Below are positions 1 to 7,356 of a stretch of 15,392 nt of DNA, piece by piece. The stretch comes from an uncultured Lachnospiraceae bacterium (GTDB lineage Bacteria > Bacillota > Clostridia > Lachnospirales > Lachnospiraceae). The stretch covers positions 1-15,392 of the forward strand of contig CAMWUU010000028.1 in NCBI GenBank assembly GCA_947177515.1, written 5' to 3'. Positions within the stretch are counted from its first letter, which is position 1, and each line of letters opens with the position of its first letter. The translations under genes and the position numbers were made by a program. Under the pieces are notes generated by a model. That model was given only the letters and a program-made list of their open reading frames with translations, was not told where the DNA came from and ran no database searches.

Positions 1-22
1 TTGTCACGGTATCTGCTTTCAA
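1..22 (-). CDS. start of a leftward gene cut by the window edge
   Basis: Reading leftward, a TTG at 22-20 opens a frame (MKADTVT) that stays open to the window edge. It is preceded by an AAAGGGG ribosome binding site (complement of 32-38) at about 9 nt. A strong sigma-A-like promoter lies upstream at 95-123. The TTG overlaps the TGA stop of a 14-codon upstream ORF, which would allow translational coupling. Seven residues are not enough to name the product. The start could be wrong. Confidence 0.3.
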
Positions 23-63
23 TGGTATCCACCCCTTTCCCTCATTAAATATACCACAGGCAT
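19..63 (-). CDS. possible 14-aa upstream leader ORF
   Basis: On the minus strand an ATG at 63-61 follows an AAGGGGG box (complement of 73-79) at about 9 nt and encodes MPVVYLMRERGGYH. Its TGA stop overlaps the TTG start of the gene running off the left edge. The good Shine-Dalgarno spacing and the stop/start overlap are seen directly. A coupling or leader function is inference, and a chance ORF of this length is quite possible. Confidence 0.25.
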   Translation of the reverse strand: MPVVYLMRERGGYH

Positions 64-94
64 TAAATCGATCCCCCTTGCCTTTGTTGGTTCT

Positions 95-123
95 ATTATA
101 CGAAAAATATAACCTTTTTTCAA
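95..123 (-). promoter_or_regulatory. strong sigma-A-type promoter, leftward
   Basis: Reading leftward there is a -35 TTGAAA (complement of 118-123), a spacer of exactly 17 nt, and a perfect -10 TATAAT (complement of 95-100). It sits just downstream of a decayed reading frame and upstream of the partial gene at the window edge, so it starts a new transcription unit going left. Confidence 0.7.
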
Positions 124-143
124 GTAGATTCAAAATTATCTAA

Positions 144-322
144 TTAGGCATAATTATCATGCTCATAAATTATCCTACACAATTCTCCCTCATTATTACA
201 CAAAATATTTTCCCCTGTGTATTCTATGACCTCTTCATTCTCAAAAAGCCTGTGAAATTCTTTTCGTATGCTTCGCAATAATCACGTATGACTTCGTATT
301 CCTCTGCATTTATCCCAACAGT
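144..322 (-). pseudogene. relic of an unidentified gene, frameshifted
   Basis: Leftward from 322 a frame reads TVGINAEEYEVIRDYCEAYE. The coherent continuation EFHRLFENEEVIEYTGE, ending at a TAA (146-144) after EHDNYA, lies in another frame. One added A in the run gaaaagaattt would join the two halves into about 60 codons of acidic, amphipathic sequence. The upstream part is missing: a stop precedes TVG and no start is visible. I do not recognise the family. The charged, gene-like composition on both sides of one frameshift is the evidence, and chance coding-like sequence is the alternative. Confidence 0.4.
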
Positions 323-328
323 TTATGG

Positions 329-351
329 AAGATAGGAATCCCCCCTATCTT
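329..351 (-). terminator. 8-bp hairpin downstream of the tetR-type gene
   Basis: AAGATAGG (329-336) and CCTATCTT (344-351) form a perfect 8-bp stem with a 7-nt loop, starting 6 nt beyond the stop codon of the TetR-type gene. No U-tract follows in the leftward direction, so this may be a weak terminator or 3' stability hairpin. Confidence 0.35.
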
Positions 352-357
352 AATTAA

Positions 358-921
358 TTATAAAATAGGTTCAATAACTGCACGGAAATATTGATCTAAT
401 TCAGTCGGTGACTGTTTTCTATGACCCTTTATCCACCATAAAATAGTTTCAACAAAACTGCTGGAAATATGGTTGACTAAAAAATCATCGGGCAGCAATA
501 TATTCTTTTTCCTACGTTGATTAACAAATTGTATCCGCACTAATTCATTTAAACTATCTTTAAAATATCGCAAAAAGATTTCACTGCTTTCACAGGAGAG
601 TAAACCAAGAACATTATTATTATTTTCCTCTAAATGCTGTAAAAGATGGCAAAATACAGAGTTTGGCACACGGTTATCAGAGTATAAACCATGTGTATGA
701 TTACAGTCAACAGCACTGTCAATAATATGATCAAATAATTCTTTGCAAAGTTCCTTTAATAAATCATCTTTGGTTTCAAAATGGGCATAAAAGGTGCTGC
801 GCCCAATATTCGCTTCGTCAATAATTTCCTGCACTGTAATGCTGTTATATTTTTTATGCCCTAACAAAGTGCCAAAAGCTTTAAAAATTGCGGTTCTTGT
901 TTTTTGCTGCCGTCTATCCAT
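358..921 (-). CDS. TetR/AcrR-family transcriptional regulator
   Basis: This 187-aa protein has a typical TetR length. Residues about 7-50 form the DNA-binding domain, with the HTH around 27-48 (ITVQEIIDEANIGRSTFYAHF) and the family hallmark that runs on into KDDLLKEL. The rest is a helical ligand/dimer domain with no recognisable effector signature. I place the start at the ATG at 921-919 rather than the longer frame at 1023, because GGGGGAG sits about 4 nt upstream and MDRRQQKTRTAI is a normal TetR opening; the extra 34 residues are AT-rich and non-homologous in character. It is divergent from the P1B ATPase across about 170 nt, the usual arrangement for a local repressor. Control of the ATPase by a metal or toxic ligand is therefore likely but inferred. 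Confidence 0.9.
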   Translation of the reverse strand: MDRRQQKTRTAIFKAFGTLLGHKKYNSITVQEIIDEANIGRSTFYAHFETKDDLLKELCKELFDHIIDSAVDCNHTHGLYSDNRVPNSVFCHLLQHLEENNNNVLGLLSCESSEIFLRYFKDSLNELVRIQFVNQRRKKNILLPDDFLVNHISSSFVETILWWIKGHRKQSPTELDQYFRAVIEPIL

Positions 922-982
922 AATCTCCCCCGTACAAATCTTGTAAAATGTTCCGTATCTTACATTGTGATTGATTTGGTTA

Positions 983-1046
983 TTGTTTTCACTATAGAAT
1001 TTGATACAATTAATAACGAACAAAGCGTAGTATAATAAACAAAGTA
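983..1046 (+). promoter_or_regulatory. tetR/ATPase divergent control region
   Basis: Two weak plus-strand promoter options are visible: TTGTTT (983-988), 16 nt, TACAAT (1005-1010); and a good TATAAT (1031-1036) with only a poor TTAATA box (1010-1015) at 15 nt. A direct repeat at 19-nt period overlaps them: AATAACGAACAAAG (1012-1025) and TATAATAAACAAAG (1031-1044), 11 of 14 identical. The repeat could be the site bound by the divergent TetR-type regulator, although TetR operators are usually palindromes. No strong palindrome is seen. Confidence 0.3.
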
Positions 1047-1092
1047 TAAGGTAATTTTAAGAGGATGTCAAGAAGGAATGGAGGTCTGTTCT

Positions 1093-2967
1093 ATGCTAAA
1101 AAAATTAAATACCCTATTATCCGGGGTACCTATGACGGTAATAGGTGGTGTCTTTTTGCTTTTGAGTTTTGTATTACCTAAAGTGGGAATCAAACCACCA
1201 ATTGACCCGGCATGGGTGTCAATTATCATAAGCGGTATCCCTTTGTTATATCTTGCTGTTTGGAGAGTGATTCATAATCCGGGAATCAGCAAAATTTCTT
1301 CGGCGCTGCTTATCGTAATTGCTATGTTTGCAGCAATTGCTATCAAAGATTTATTTGCAGCCGGAGAAGTAGCATTTATTATGGCAATTGGTGCTATTTT
1401 AGAAGATATGACTACGAATAGGGCAAAAAAAGGACTTAAAAAGCTGATTAGCCTTGCACCAAACAAAGGACGTAAAATCGAAAATGAAATTGAGAAGATG
1501 ATACCAGCAGATGAAATCCAATATGGTGATATTCTGCGCATCCTGCCTGGTGAAACAATCCCCGTGGACGGAATAATCATAACTGGTGAAACATCAGTTG
1601 ACCAATCCATTATGACAGGCGAATCCCTTCCGGTGGACAAAGGGACTGGCGAAACGGTATTTTGTGGAACAATCAACCGTTTTGGTTCAATAGATATAAC
1701 AGCCACAAAAGTCGGGGAGGACAGTTCTTTGCAAAAATTAATCCGCATGGTGCAGGAAGCAGAAAAGAAACAGGCTCCGATGCAGCGGATTGCGGATAAA
1801 TGTGCCAGCCTTCTTGTTCCTATTGCGTTAATTATTGCTATAATCTCTGGATTTGCTACAAAAGATATTGTAAGGGCGGTTACTGTTCTTGTAGTATTCT
1901 GTCCATGCGCATTGGTTTTAGCTACACCAACCGCTATTATGGCCGCCATTGCGCAGGCTACCAAGTATGGTGTCATTATAAAGTCGGGTGAAGCTCTTGA
2001 AAAAATGGGGCATATAGATACGATTGCTTTTGATAAAACAGGAACTTTAACTTATGGGCGTTTGGAAGTCAGCGACATTATATCCTTCCATAAAACATGG
2101 AATAATGCTGAATTGCTCTCCCTTGTGGCTTCCGCTGAAGCAAAAAGTGAACACCCTTTAGGAAAAGCGGTTGTTGCTTATGCAAAAGAAAAAAATATTC
2201 CCCTTGTAGAATCGAAGGACTTCAAAATGACCACCGGGAAAGGTATCTATGCAGTTGTTTCTGGTCATAATTTTATTTGTGGGAATGAGAGATTTCTTAC
2301 AGAAAACAACATTACCCTTGACCAGGAAAAGCAAGATGAATTGGATAAATTGCGCAAACAGGGAAAAGCATCTATCCTTGTAGCCGAACAAAAAGAATGT
2401 ATTGGTATTATTGCCCTGTCCGATATGCTGCGCCCAGAATCAAAAGATATGGTTTCCCAATTAACTGCTATGAATACCCGTACTGTATTGCTTACTGGTG
2501 ATAACAAAAAAACCGCCGGTTATTTTGCAGGACAAATAGGAATTGCAGAGGTTCATGCAGAACTACTTCCAGAAGAAAAGGTGCACGGTATAGAAAGACT
2601 GCAAGCAGACAAGAGAATGGTTTGTATGATTGGTGACGGTGTTAATGACGCACCCGCACTTAAAACTGCGGATGTTGGTGTGGCTATGGGGAGTATGGGG
2701 AGTGATATAGCCGTAGAAGCTGCGGATATTGCACTGATGAGCGACGATATATCCAAAATCCCATATTTAAAACGCTTAGGGAGTGCCACCGTAAAAACCA
2801 TCAAGGTCAGTATTACACTATCTATGTGCATTAATTTTTTGGCTGTTACGCTTTCCGTTTTGGGTATGCTAACTCCTACTACTGGGGCATTAGTCCACAA
2901 TGCTGGTTCATGCTTTGTTGTGCTGATTGCAGCATTATTGTATGACCGTAAGTTTATCGATATATAG
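1093..2967 (+). CDS. P1B-type heavy-metal efflux ATPase
   Basis: An integral-membrane P-type ATPase that pumps a transition metal out of the cytoplasm using ATP. From the ATG at 1093 (624 aa), the actuator TGES is at 175-178, the metal-site CPC at 270-272 (ALVLATP follows), the phosphorylated Asp in DKTGT at 314-318, HP of the nucleotide domain at 354-355, TGDN at 468-471 and GDGVND at 514-519. Hydrophobic segments precede the actuator, flank CPC, and form two C-terminal helices. I chose 1093 because GGAGGT (1080-1085) lies 8 nt upstream; the ATG at 1078 has its purine box directly abutting. There is no N-terminal HMA domain or CxxC metal-binding motif. The last helix has HNAGS (602-606) instead of the Asp-containing helix of Zn/Cd pumps, so the metal cannot be assigned. 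It is probably controlled by the divergent TetR-type protein. Confidence 0.92.
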   Translation: MLKKLNTLLSGVPMTVIGGVFLLLSFVLPKVGIKPPIDPAWVSIIISGIPLLYLAVWRVIHNPGISKISSALLIVIAMFAAIAIKDLFAAGEVAFIMAIGAILEDMTTNRAKKGLKKLISLAPNKGRKIENEIEKMIPADEIQYGDILRILPGETIPVDGIIITGETSVDQSIMTGESLPVDKGTGETVFCGTINRFGSIDITATKVGEDSSLQKLIRMVQEAEKKQAPMQRIADKCASLLVPIALIIAIISGFATKDIVRAVTVLVVFCPCALVLATPTAIMAAIAQATKYGVIIKSGEALEKMGHIDTIAFDKTGTLTYGRLEVSDIISFHKTWNNAELLSLVASAEAKSEHPLGKAVVAYAKEKNIPLVESKDFKMTTGKGIYAVVSGHNFICGNERFLTENNITLDQEKQDELDKLRKQGKASILVAEQKECIGIIALSDMLRPESKDMVSQLTAMNTRTVLLTGDNKKTAGYFAGQIGIAEVHAELLPEEKVHGIERLQADKRMVCMIGDGVNDAPALKTADVGVAMGSMGSDIAVEAADIALMSDDISKIPYLKRLGSATVKTIKVSITLSMCINFLAVTLSVLGMLTPTTGALVHNAGSCFVVLIAALLYDRKFIDI

Positions 2968-2989
2968 AAAAAACACCGCACAATGGTGT
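2968..2989 (-). terminator. leftward terminator abutting the ATPase stop
   Basis: Read leftward, ACACC-(7 nt)-GGTGT is followed directly by six T residues (complement of 2968-2973). It would stop leftward transcripts, for example read-through from the GH94 gene, before they run antisense into the ATPase gene. The stem is only 5 bp. Confidence 0.4.
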
Positions 2990-3120
2990 AAGTCTGCATC
3001 AGAAAATCTTTCATGCTCCTCCCTATAAATGTATTTAGGTTGTTCAGGGGATGCCTATAAACCCTAAAACCTGCTTTTTTCTGCACATAAAAAGAGCGCC
3101 CCAATAATTTGGTGCCCCTC

Positions 3121-3150
3121 CCACCAAGCTAAAGTTTTGAGGTGGTTTTT
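3121..3150 (+). terminator. weak terminator candidate after the ATPase
   Basis: CCACC (3121-3125) can pair with GGTGG (3141-3145), followed by TTTTT (3146-3150). The loop is 15 nt and the stem only 5 bp, and it lies about 150 nt beyond the ATPase stop. It is a plausible but weak rho-independent terminator. Confidence 0.3.
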
Positions 3151-3180
3151 CTAGGCTAAAAAGTCCAGGGAAGCTTACAA

Positions 3181-3216
3181 GGCACTTCCCACCGCCCAAG
3201 GGCAGTGGGAAGTGCC
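3181..3216 (-). terminator. hairpin terminator of the GH94 gene
   Basis: GGCACTTCCCAC (3181-3192) pairs perfectly with GTGGGAAGTGCC (3205-3216). A further GCCC/GGGC can pair inside after one mismatch. The hairpin begins 20 nt past the GH94 stop codon, a normal position for a terminator. The following leftward sequence is only partly T-rich (TTGTAAGCTT), so termination may be imperfect. Confidence 0.55.
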
Positions 3217-3235
3217 TATTACAGATGAAAGAATC

Positions 3236-5632
3236 TTACATCACCAGAACCACTTCATTTTCATCCTTCATATCTACTGCTGCCACATACGGCGCATCAA
3301 GCTTTGCCCCATTCAGATAAAATTCCTTAAAACCGCCCTCAGCACCGCTTTCATTTTTCACCGTGATATTCAGCTTCTTTCCACGGAATATCTTTTTCAT
3401 CGTTATTTCCTTCCAGGCACTTGGAATGGTCGGGCATACCCACAGACCATCAAGATCCGGGCGCATACCACAGATCCCCTCCACACAACCTACCATACAG
3501 GTGGACGCTGTCCCCGTCAGCCAGTGCACATGGGAACGACCCTCAAACGGGGATTCCGTACTCTCAGTAAACTGCCCGTGAACATACGGTTCAAGCTTTC
3601 TTGTGTCGGCATCGTCGTTCTGGGAAGCCGGGGAACTCTCAGTAAAATACTCAAACGCGCGGTTTCCATGCCCCATCAGCGCCTCCGCCAGGATAATCCA
3701 GCCCTGTGGCTGCGAAAAAATACCGCCGTTCTCCTTGGTGGATGGGTTGAACAAAAGCGCCAGCGCACCATCAAACGCATGATCCACATAGGATGGAGCC
3801 ATCACGCGCACACCATATTTCGTGTTCAGTTCGCGGTGAACGGATTCCAGCGCCTTCTCTGCCTGCTCCTTCGTTGCCAGACCGCTGATAACTGCCCAGG
3901 ACTGCGGATTAAGCCACATATTTGCCTCTGGGTCATGCTTTGAACCAATCACCTGCCCGTCCTCCTTAATACCACGGACATAACGGTCATCCTCCCAGCA
4001 TTCTTTCTGGATAATATCACCAAGTTCCTGCTGTGTCCTATCCAAATACGCAATATATTCTGTATCATTTAAATCCTTCGCAAAGCCTTTAAGTACAGTC
4101 ATTGCATAATATAATTGCATTGCCACAAATGTTGACTCACCCTTCTTACCAAGACGCAGGCAGTCATTCCAGTCCGCATGCAGACCCGCTGGCATCTTAT
4201 GGTCACCAAGGCGCTCCATCGAAAATTGAATCGCGCGCTTTAAGTGGTCATATACAGTGCCCTCCTCCTTGTTTGCATAAGGGATTACCTCGTTGATAAA
4301 ATCCTTATTTCCGGATTCCGCCACATATTTCCAGATGGTCGGGAACAGCCAGAGTGCATCGTCAGCACGGTAAGCTGGATGCCCAGTCGCACGTACATAG
4401 GAATCATCATCCGGCGTGTCCTCATGCCCCGCGTTGTGGTCATACTTTACAAGTGGAAGTCCGCCGCCGTTGTTCACCTGCGCGGAAAGCATAAAGCGGA
4501 TCTGCTTCTCTGCCATCGCCGGGTCAAGATGAATAATACCCTGGATATCCTGCACGGTATCACGGTAACCGTAGCCGTTTCGCTGCCCGCAATAGGTGAA
4601 GGAAGCCGCCCTTGACCAGGTAAAGGTAATAAAGCACTGGTAAGCATTCCAGGTATTTACCATGCTGTTGAAGGCCGGATCCGGGGTGTTCACCTGGAAA
4701 TTCGCAAGCTTTGCGTGCCAGTAGTCAATTAACTCCTGCTTCTCTTTCTCTACGACCGCAAGATCCGCGTAACCATCCACAATCTTTTTTGCCTCGGACG
4801 GGGTGGTCTGCCCAAGGAGGAAAGCAATCTCCTTCGTTTCACCCGGCTGTAAGGTCAGGGCGGTGTGCAGCGCACCACAACCGTTTGTATTGTAGTTGAG
4901 CACATTGTCGCACATACCGTTCTCGACCGCTACCGGATTGCCGTAAGTGTGATAATTGCCTATAAACGCTGCTTTGTCGCCATTGTAGGAGGTCACAGGA
5001 GAACCTGCCAGTGCGAAGAAACGCTCCCTCCAATTGCTTCCCTCCTCATTCTTGCCGCAGTTCTCGTTGATTGTCTGAACAATCATATTGTCGTTTTTAA
5101 AATATGTCCTCGTAATAAAGAGCGTATACTGCAAGTTTACCTGATCCTGCTCGTAATTGCTGTCATTCGTAAACTCCGCGTAACCAAACGCGGAAATCCT
5201 GCGTACTTTATCCATCGTGTTTGTTATTTTCGCGCGCCATACCTCGTAGGTCTTGTCAAGCGGCACATAGTAGAGCACCTCGGAACGGATGCCAGCATAA
5301 TCCGCACCCATGCTTGTGTAGGCAGTTCCGTGACGGCATTCACTCTTATATGTATCAAGCGGCTTTGCCACGGGCTGCCAGGAAGCCGACCAGAAATCCT
5401 TCGACTCATCGTCCCTTAAGTAAATATAACGCCCCGGTGTGTCATCGCTGTTGAAATGATAGCGGATAATGCGCCCGTTTGCACCGCTCTTTACAAAGCT
5501 GTATCCTCCCGCATTGTTTGAGATAATTGCGCCGTAAGCCGGGGAACCAAGATAGTTCGCCCATGGAGCTGGCGTGTTTGGCTTTGTGATGACATACTCC
5601 TTGTTCCCCTCGTCAAAGTAACCGTAATTCAT
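3236..5632 (-). CDS. GH94 disaccharide phosphorylase (chitobiose/cellobiose type)
   Basis: This cytoplasmic 798-aa protein has full GH94 length (about 800). GH94 enzymes split a beta-linked disaccharide with inorganic phosphate, giving an alpha-sugar-1-phosphate and saving ATP. The N-terminal beta-sandwich contains YGYFDEGNKEYVITKP (3-18) and PGRYIYLRDDESKDFWSASW (66-85). As I remember them, these are closer to N,N'-diacetylchitobiose phosphorylase than to classical cellobiose phosphorylase. The (alpha/alpha)6 catalytic domain contains YGYRDTVQD (354-362) and the general acid Asp490 in ADWNDCL. WLTGT (704-708) matches the phosphate-site region. There is no signal peptide. AAAGGAGA lies 8 nt before the ATG. 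No transporter or hexosamine gene is nearby, so the substrate (GlcNAc2, cellobiose or another) is open. Confidence 0.88.
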   Translation of the reverse strand: MNYGYFDEGNKEYVITKPNTPAPWANYLGSPAYGAIISNNAGGYSFVKSGANGRIIRYHFNSDDTPGRYIYLRDDESKDFWSASWQPVAKPLDTYKSECRHGTAYTSMGADYAGIRSEVLYYVPLDKTYEVWRAKITNTMDKVRRISAFGYAEFTNDSNYEQDQVNLQYTLFITRTYFKNDNMIVQTINENCGKNEEGSNWRERFFALAGSPVTSYNGDKAAFIGNYHTYGNPVAVENGMCDNVLNYNTNGCGALHTALTLQPGETKEIAFLLGQTTPSEAKKIVDGYADLAVVEKEKQELIDYWHAKLANFQVNTPDPAFNSMVNTWNAYQCFITFTWSRAASFTYCGQRNGYGYRDTVQDIQGIIHLDPAMAEKQIRFMLSAQVNNGGGLPLVKYDHNAGHEDTPDDDSYVRATGHPAYRADDALWLFPTIWKYVAESGNKDFINEVIPYANKEEGTVYDHLKRAIQFSMERLGDHKMPAGLHADWNDCLRLGKKGESTFVAMQLYYAMTVLKGFAKDLNDTEYIAYLDRTQQELGDIIQKECWEDDRYVRGIKEDGQVIGSKHDPEANMWLNPQSWAVISGLATKEQAEKALESVHRELNTKYGVRVMAPSYVDHAFDGALALLFNPSTKENGGIFSQPQGWIILAEALMGHGNRAFEYFTESSPASQNDDADTRKLEPYVHGQFTESTESPFEGRSHVHWLTGTASTCMVGCVEGICGMRPDLDGLWVCPTIPSAWKEITMKKIFRGKKLNITVKNESGAEGGFKEFYLNGAKLDAPYVAAVDMKDENEVVLVM

Positions 5633-5648
5633 ACCTTTGTCTCCTTTT

Positions 5649-5662
5649 CGAAATCGTTTTCG
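5649..5662. promoter_or_regulatory. palindromic LacI/cre-like operator at the GH94 start
   Basis: CGAAATCGTTTTCG sits immediately upstream of the GH94 ribosome binding site (complement of 5641-5646). The arms CGAAA/TTTCG are perfectly symmetric around a central CG, as in LacI-family operators. It differs from the catabolite-responsive cre consensus mainly by CG ends in place of TG/CA. Its position downstream of the likely promoter suggests a roadblock-type repressor site for a sugar regulator. The regulator is not in the window. Confidence 0.45.
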
Positions 5663-5761
5663 TTCTCTGTTTTACAGGGATTCCGGGATTTTGCTGCCCC
5701 TGCCGCCCATTATCCATTCCATTACCCATGTCAAAACCTATAAAACATTACCGATAACCCT

Positions 5762-5790
5762 ATTGTATATGTTTTTTTATAAACTTGCAA
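5762..5790 (-). promoter_or_regulatory. likely promoter of the GH94 gene
   Basis: Read leftward: TTGCAA (5790-5785), 17-nt spacer, TACAAT (complement of 5762-5767). This would give a 5' leader of about 125 nt carrying the palindromic operator. A TTGACA nearer the gene (complement of 5729-5734) has no good -10 at proper spacing. Apart from these sites and the operator, I see nothing else in 5663-5933. Confidence 0.45.
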
Positions 5791-5933
5791 TGGGTTATTT
5801 TATTTTCTTAAAGGTTTTCGTAAAAATATAATCTAAAATACAAATATTACTCTGACCAGGTTGCTTCCCCTGTACCGCTTTAAACGACAAATTAACACCC
5901 CGTGTATACTATGGTTTGGTTTAGCCCGAATAT

Positions 5934-6626
5934 TTATTTATTCAGTTCTTCATACATAATTTCACTTAAATTAATAAACAGTTCGCCATAATCTTTATGA
6001 TATGCCGTACAGACCTCCTGCACATACCCTTTCGGAAAACGACCCAAAAATTCCTGTTCCTTCTGTATATAGCATAGATATTGATAAATCCGGTCAATTC
6101 CCCTAAGATTTGCTAATGCTGCCGGTATGGGATAATCCAACCATAAAATCTCTTCCTGCGGCGCAAAGCGGGCATCATAATGAAGAAAAAATGCTGGCAT
6201 TCCCACCACTATCGTTTCATACAGCGCCCGGCTCCCATAGTCACAAAAATTTTCCATTATTTTATGATACTGTTCATTTGCTGCCCTCGCCTTTTGTACC
6301 ACCAATTCATATCCACGCTGATATGCATCCGAAGCGGATATTCTTTGTTCCTCCTTCTTGATAATATCATTCCGATTTTTTAAAACAGCCTGATCCGTCC
6401 CTATTCCCTGCCCTTCTATGCCATCCCCTATTTTCCTGTCCTCCCCTTCCACTTCCCTATATTCCTTTATACAATAGATTACTGCTTCCATCAACTGCTG
6501 CGCGCGCTCATAAGTAACCGAACTGCTCTCAAAACCCGTATATTTTTCTGCAAGCCGGGCAACTAAGGGGATCAATTCTTCCATTTCATAGCCGATTCCA
6601 CATTCTGTACTGGATTTATTTTCCAT
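5934..6626 (-). CDS. uncharacterised DUF6179-like protein
   Basis: A soluble 230-aa protein with no signal peptide or membrane segment. The order seems to be: an N-terminal helical part (15-58; EELIPLVARLAEKYT and VTYERAQQLMEAVIYCIKEY); a charged low-complexity stretch (59-95); and a C-terminal helical domain (100-228) with AYQRGYELV, FFLHYDARFAPQEEILWLDYP and AYHKDYGELFINL. From memory this matches DUF6179, a clostridial family of unknown function. The start has an AAGGAAGG box about 8 nt upstream. It follows the DUF6323-like gene on the same strand after about 100 nt, and the two families are, as I recall, often neighbours. The function is unknown. The 59-95 region looks like a variable linker between the two conserved blocks. 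No clear terminator follows the stop codon. Confidence 0.75.
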   Translation of the reverse strand: MENKSSTECGIGYEMEELIPLVARLAEKYTGFESSSVTYERAQQLMEAVIYCIKEYREVEGEDRKIGDGIEGQGIGTDQAVLKNRNDIIKKEEQRISASDAYQRGYELVVQKARAANEQYHKIMENFCDYGSRALYETIVVGMPAFFLHYDARFAPQEEILWLDYPIPAALANLRGIDRIYQYLCYIQKEQEFLGRFPKGYVQEVCTAYHKDYGELFINLSEIMYEELNK

Positions 6627-6725
6627 TTTATTCCCTTCCTTATCATTATCCTTGGCAGTATTGTTGTATTTTTATATCCCTCCCCTTTTCCCACCACCAA
6701 AACTTAGGTTTTCTGTATGGTTCAT

Positions 6726-7259
6726 TTACTGGCACAATTCGTTTAATGCAGCAATAAACTCCTCATGGCTCCAGCGGGCGCGCAGATCAAACTGCCCGTA
6801 CTCATTATATCCGCCACTTTTTTCATACCCCCGATATCCCGCACGAACCGCCTGTGCAAATAGGTTAAGACAGGTTCCCTCCAACTCATCCAGATCCCCG
6901 CCGCATACTTCATCATACTGTTCCCGCATAAATGCAATTAGTTCATCATCCGTAATCTCATCGTTCATCTCATTCTTATAAAGATAAAAAATTTCGGTTA
7001 ACCTGCCTAAAATCTCACCCCATTCATCCGCGTGCACATAATCGGAATCACAGAACGCATAGATTATCTTTGTCAGTATCCCCCCGCCAAATTCCACCCG
7101 TCCTTCCGCTTTTAGCGCCCGGTTGCGTCTTTCCATCAGTTCCTGCGCGCCCTCTTCTGTTAGCGAAAGCCCGAATTTTTCTGTATATTCGTTTGCCTCG
7201 CGCACTTCCATCCACCCGTTTTTATCCCCCACCAATTTCAACCAGTCTTTTTCGTCCAT
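6726..7259 (-). CDS. uncharacterised DUF6323-like protein
   Basis: A small soluble, acidic protein of 177 aa. Recognisable blocks are EKFGLSLTEEGAQELMERRN (about 27-46), RVEFGGGILTKIIYAFCDS (about 54-72), LGRLTEIFYLYKNEMNDEIT and a tail rich in YNEYGQFDLRARWSHEEF. From memory these match DUF6323, a clostridial family of unknown function. I start it at the ATG 7259-7257, which has AAAGGAGG immediately upstream; the frame extends to 7343 but the extra 28 residues lack a ribosome binding site. It is the first gene of a leftward two-gene unit with the DUF6179-like gene, and divergent from the CapA-like gene. Partnership of the two DUF proteins is inferred from context only. Confidence 0.78.
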   Translation of the reverse strand: MDEKDWLKLVGDKNGWMEVREANEYTEKFGLSLTEEGAQELMERRNRALKAEGRVEFGGGILTKIIYAFCDSDYVHADEWGEILGRLTEIFYLYKNEMNDEITDDELIAFMREQYDEVCGGDLDELEGTCLNLFAQAVRAGYRGYEKSGGYNEYGQFDLRARWSHEEFIAALNELCQ

Positions 7260-7324
7260 ATACCCTCCTTTTAAAGATTTGCTATACGCTGATAAAAATG
7301 ATACCTTTCCCTCAAGTAAGATAT

Positions 7325-7353
7325 ATTCTAGCCCTCCATCCAAAAAACAACAA
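7325..7353 (-). promoter_or_regulatory. promoter of the DUF6323/DUF6179 unit
   Basis: Read leftward: TTGTTG (complement of 7348-7353), 17-nt spacer, TAGAAT (complement of 7325-7330). Its -35 box lies only 3 nt from the -35 box of the divergent capA-like promoter, so polymerase binding at the two is likely mutually exclusive. Confidence 0.45.
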
Positions 7354-7356
7354 GAC

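Noticed and set aside
2553..3104. Long minus-strand frame opposite the end of the ATPase gene, with a good GGGAGGAG box before an internal ATG (MKDFLMQTYTIV)
   Set aside because: Most of it is antisense to the well-supported ATPase gene and a terminator-like hairpin with T6 follows soon after the ATG; the protein has no recognisable features.
3212..5419. Several plus-strand frames opposite the GH94 gene
   Set aside because: They are antisense shadows of a full-length, motif-complete GH94 gene and lack ribosome binding sites and domain signatures.
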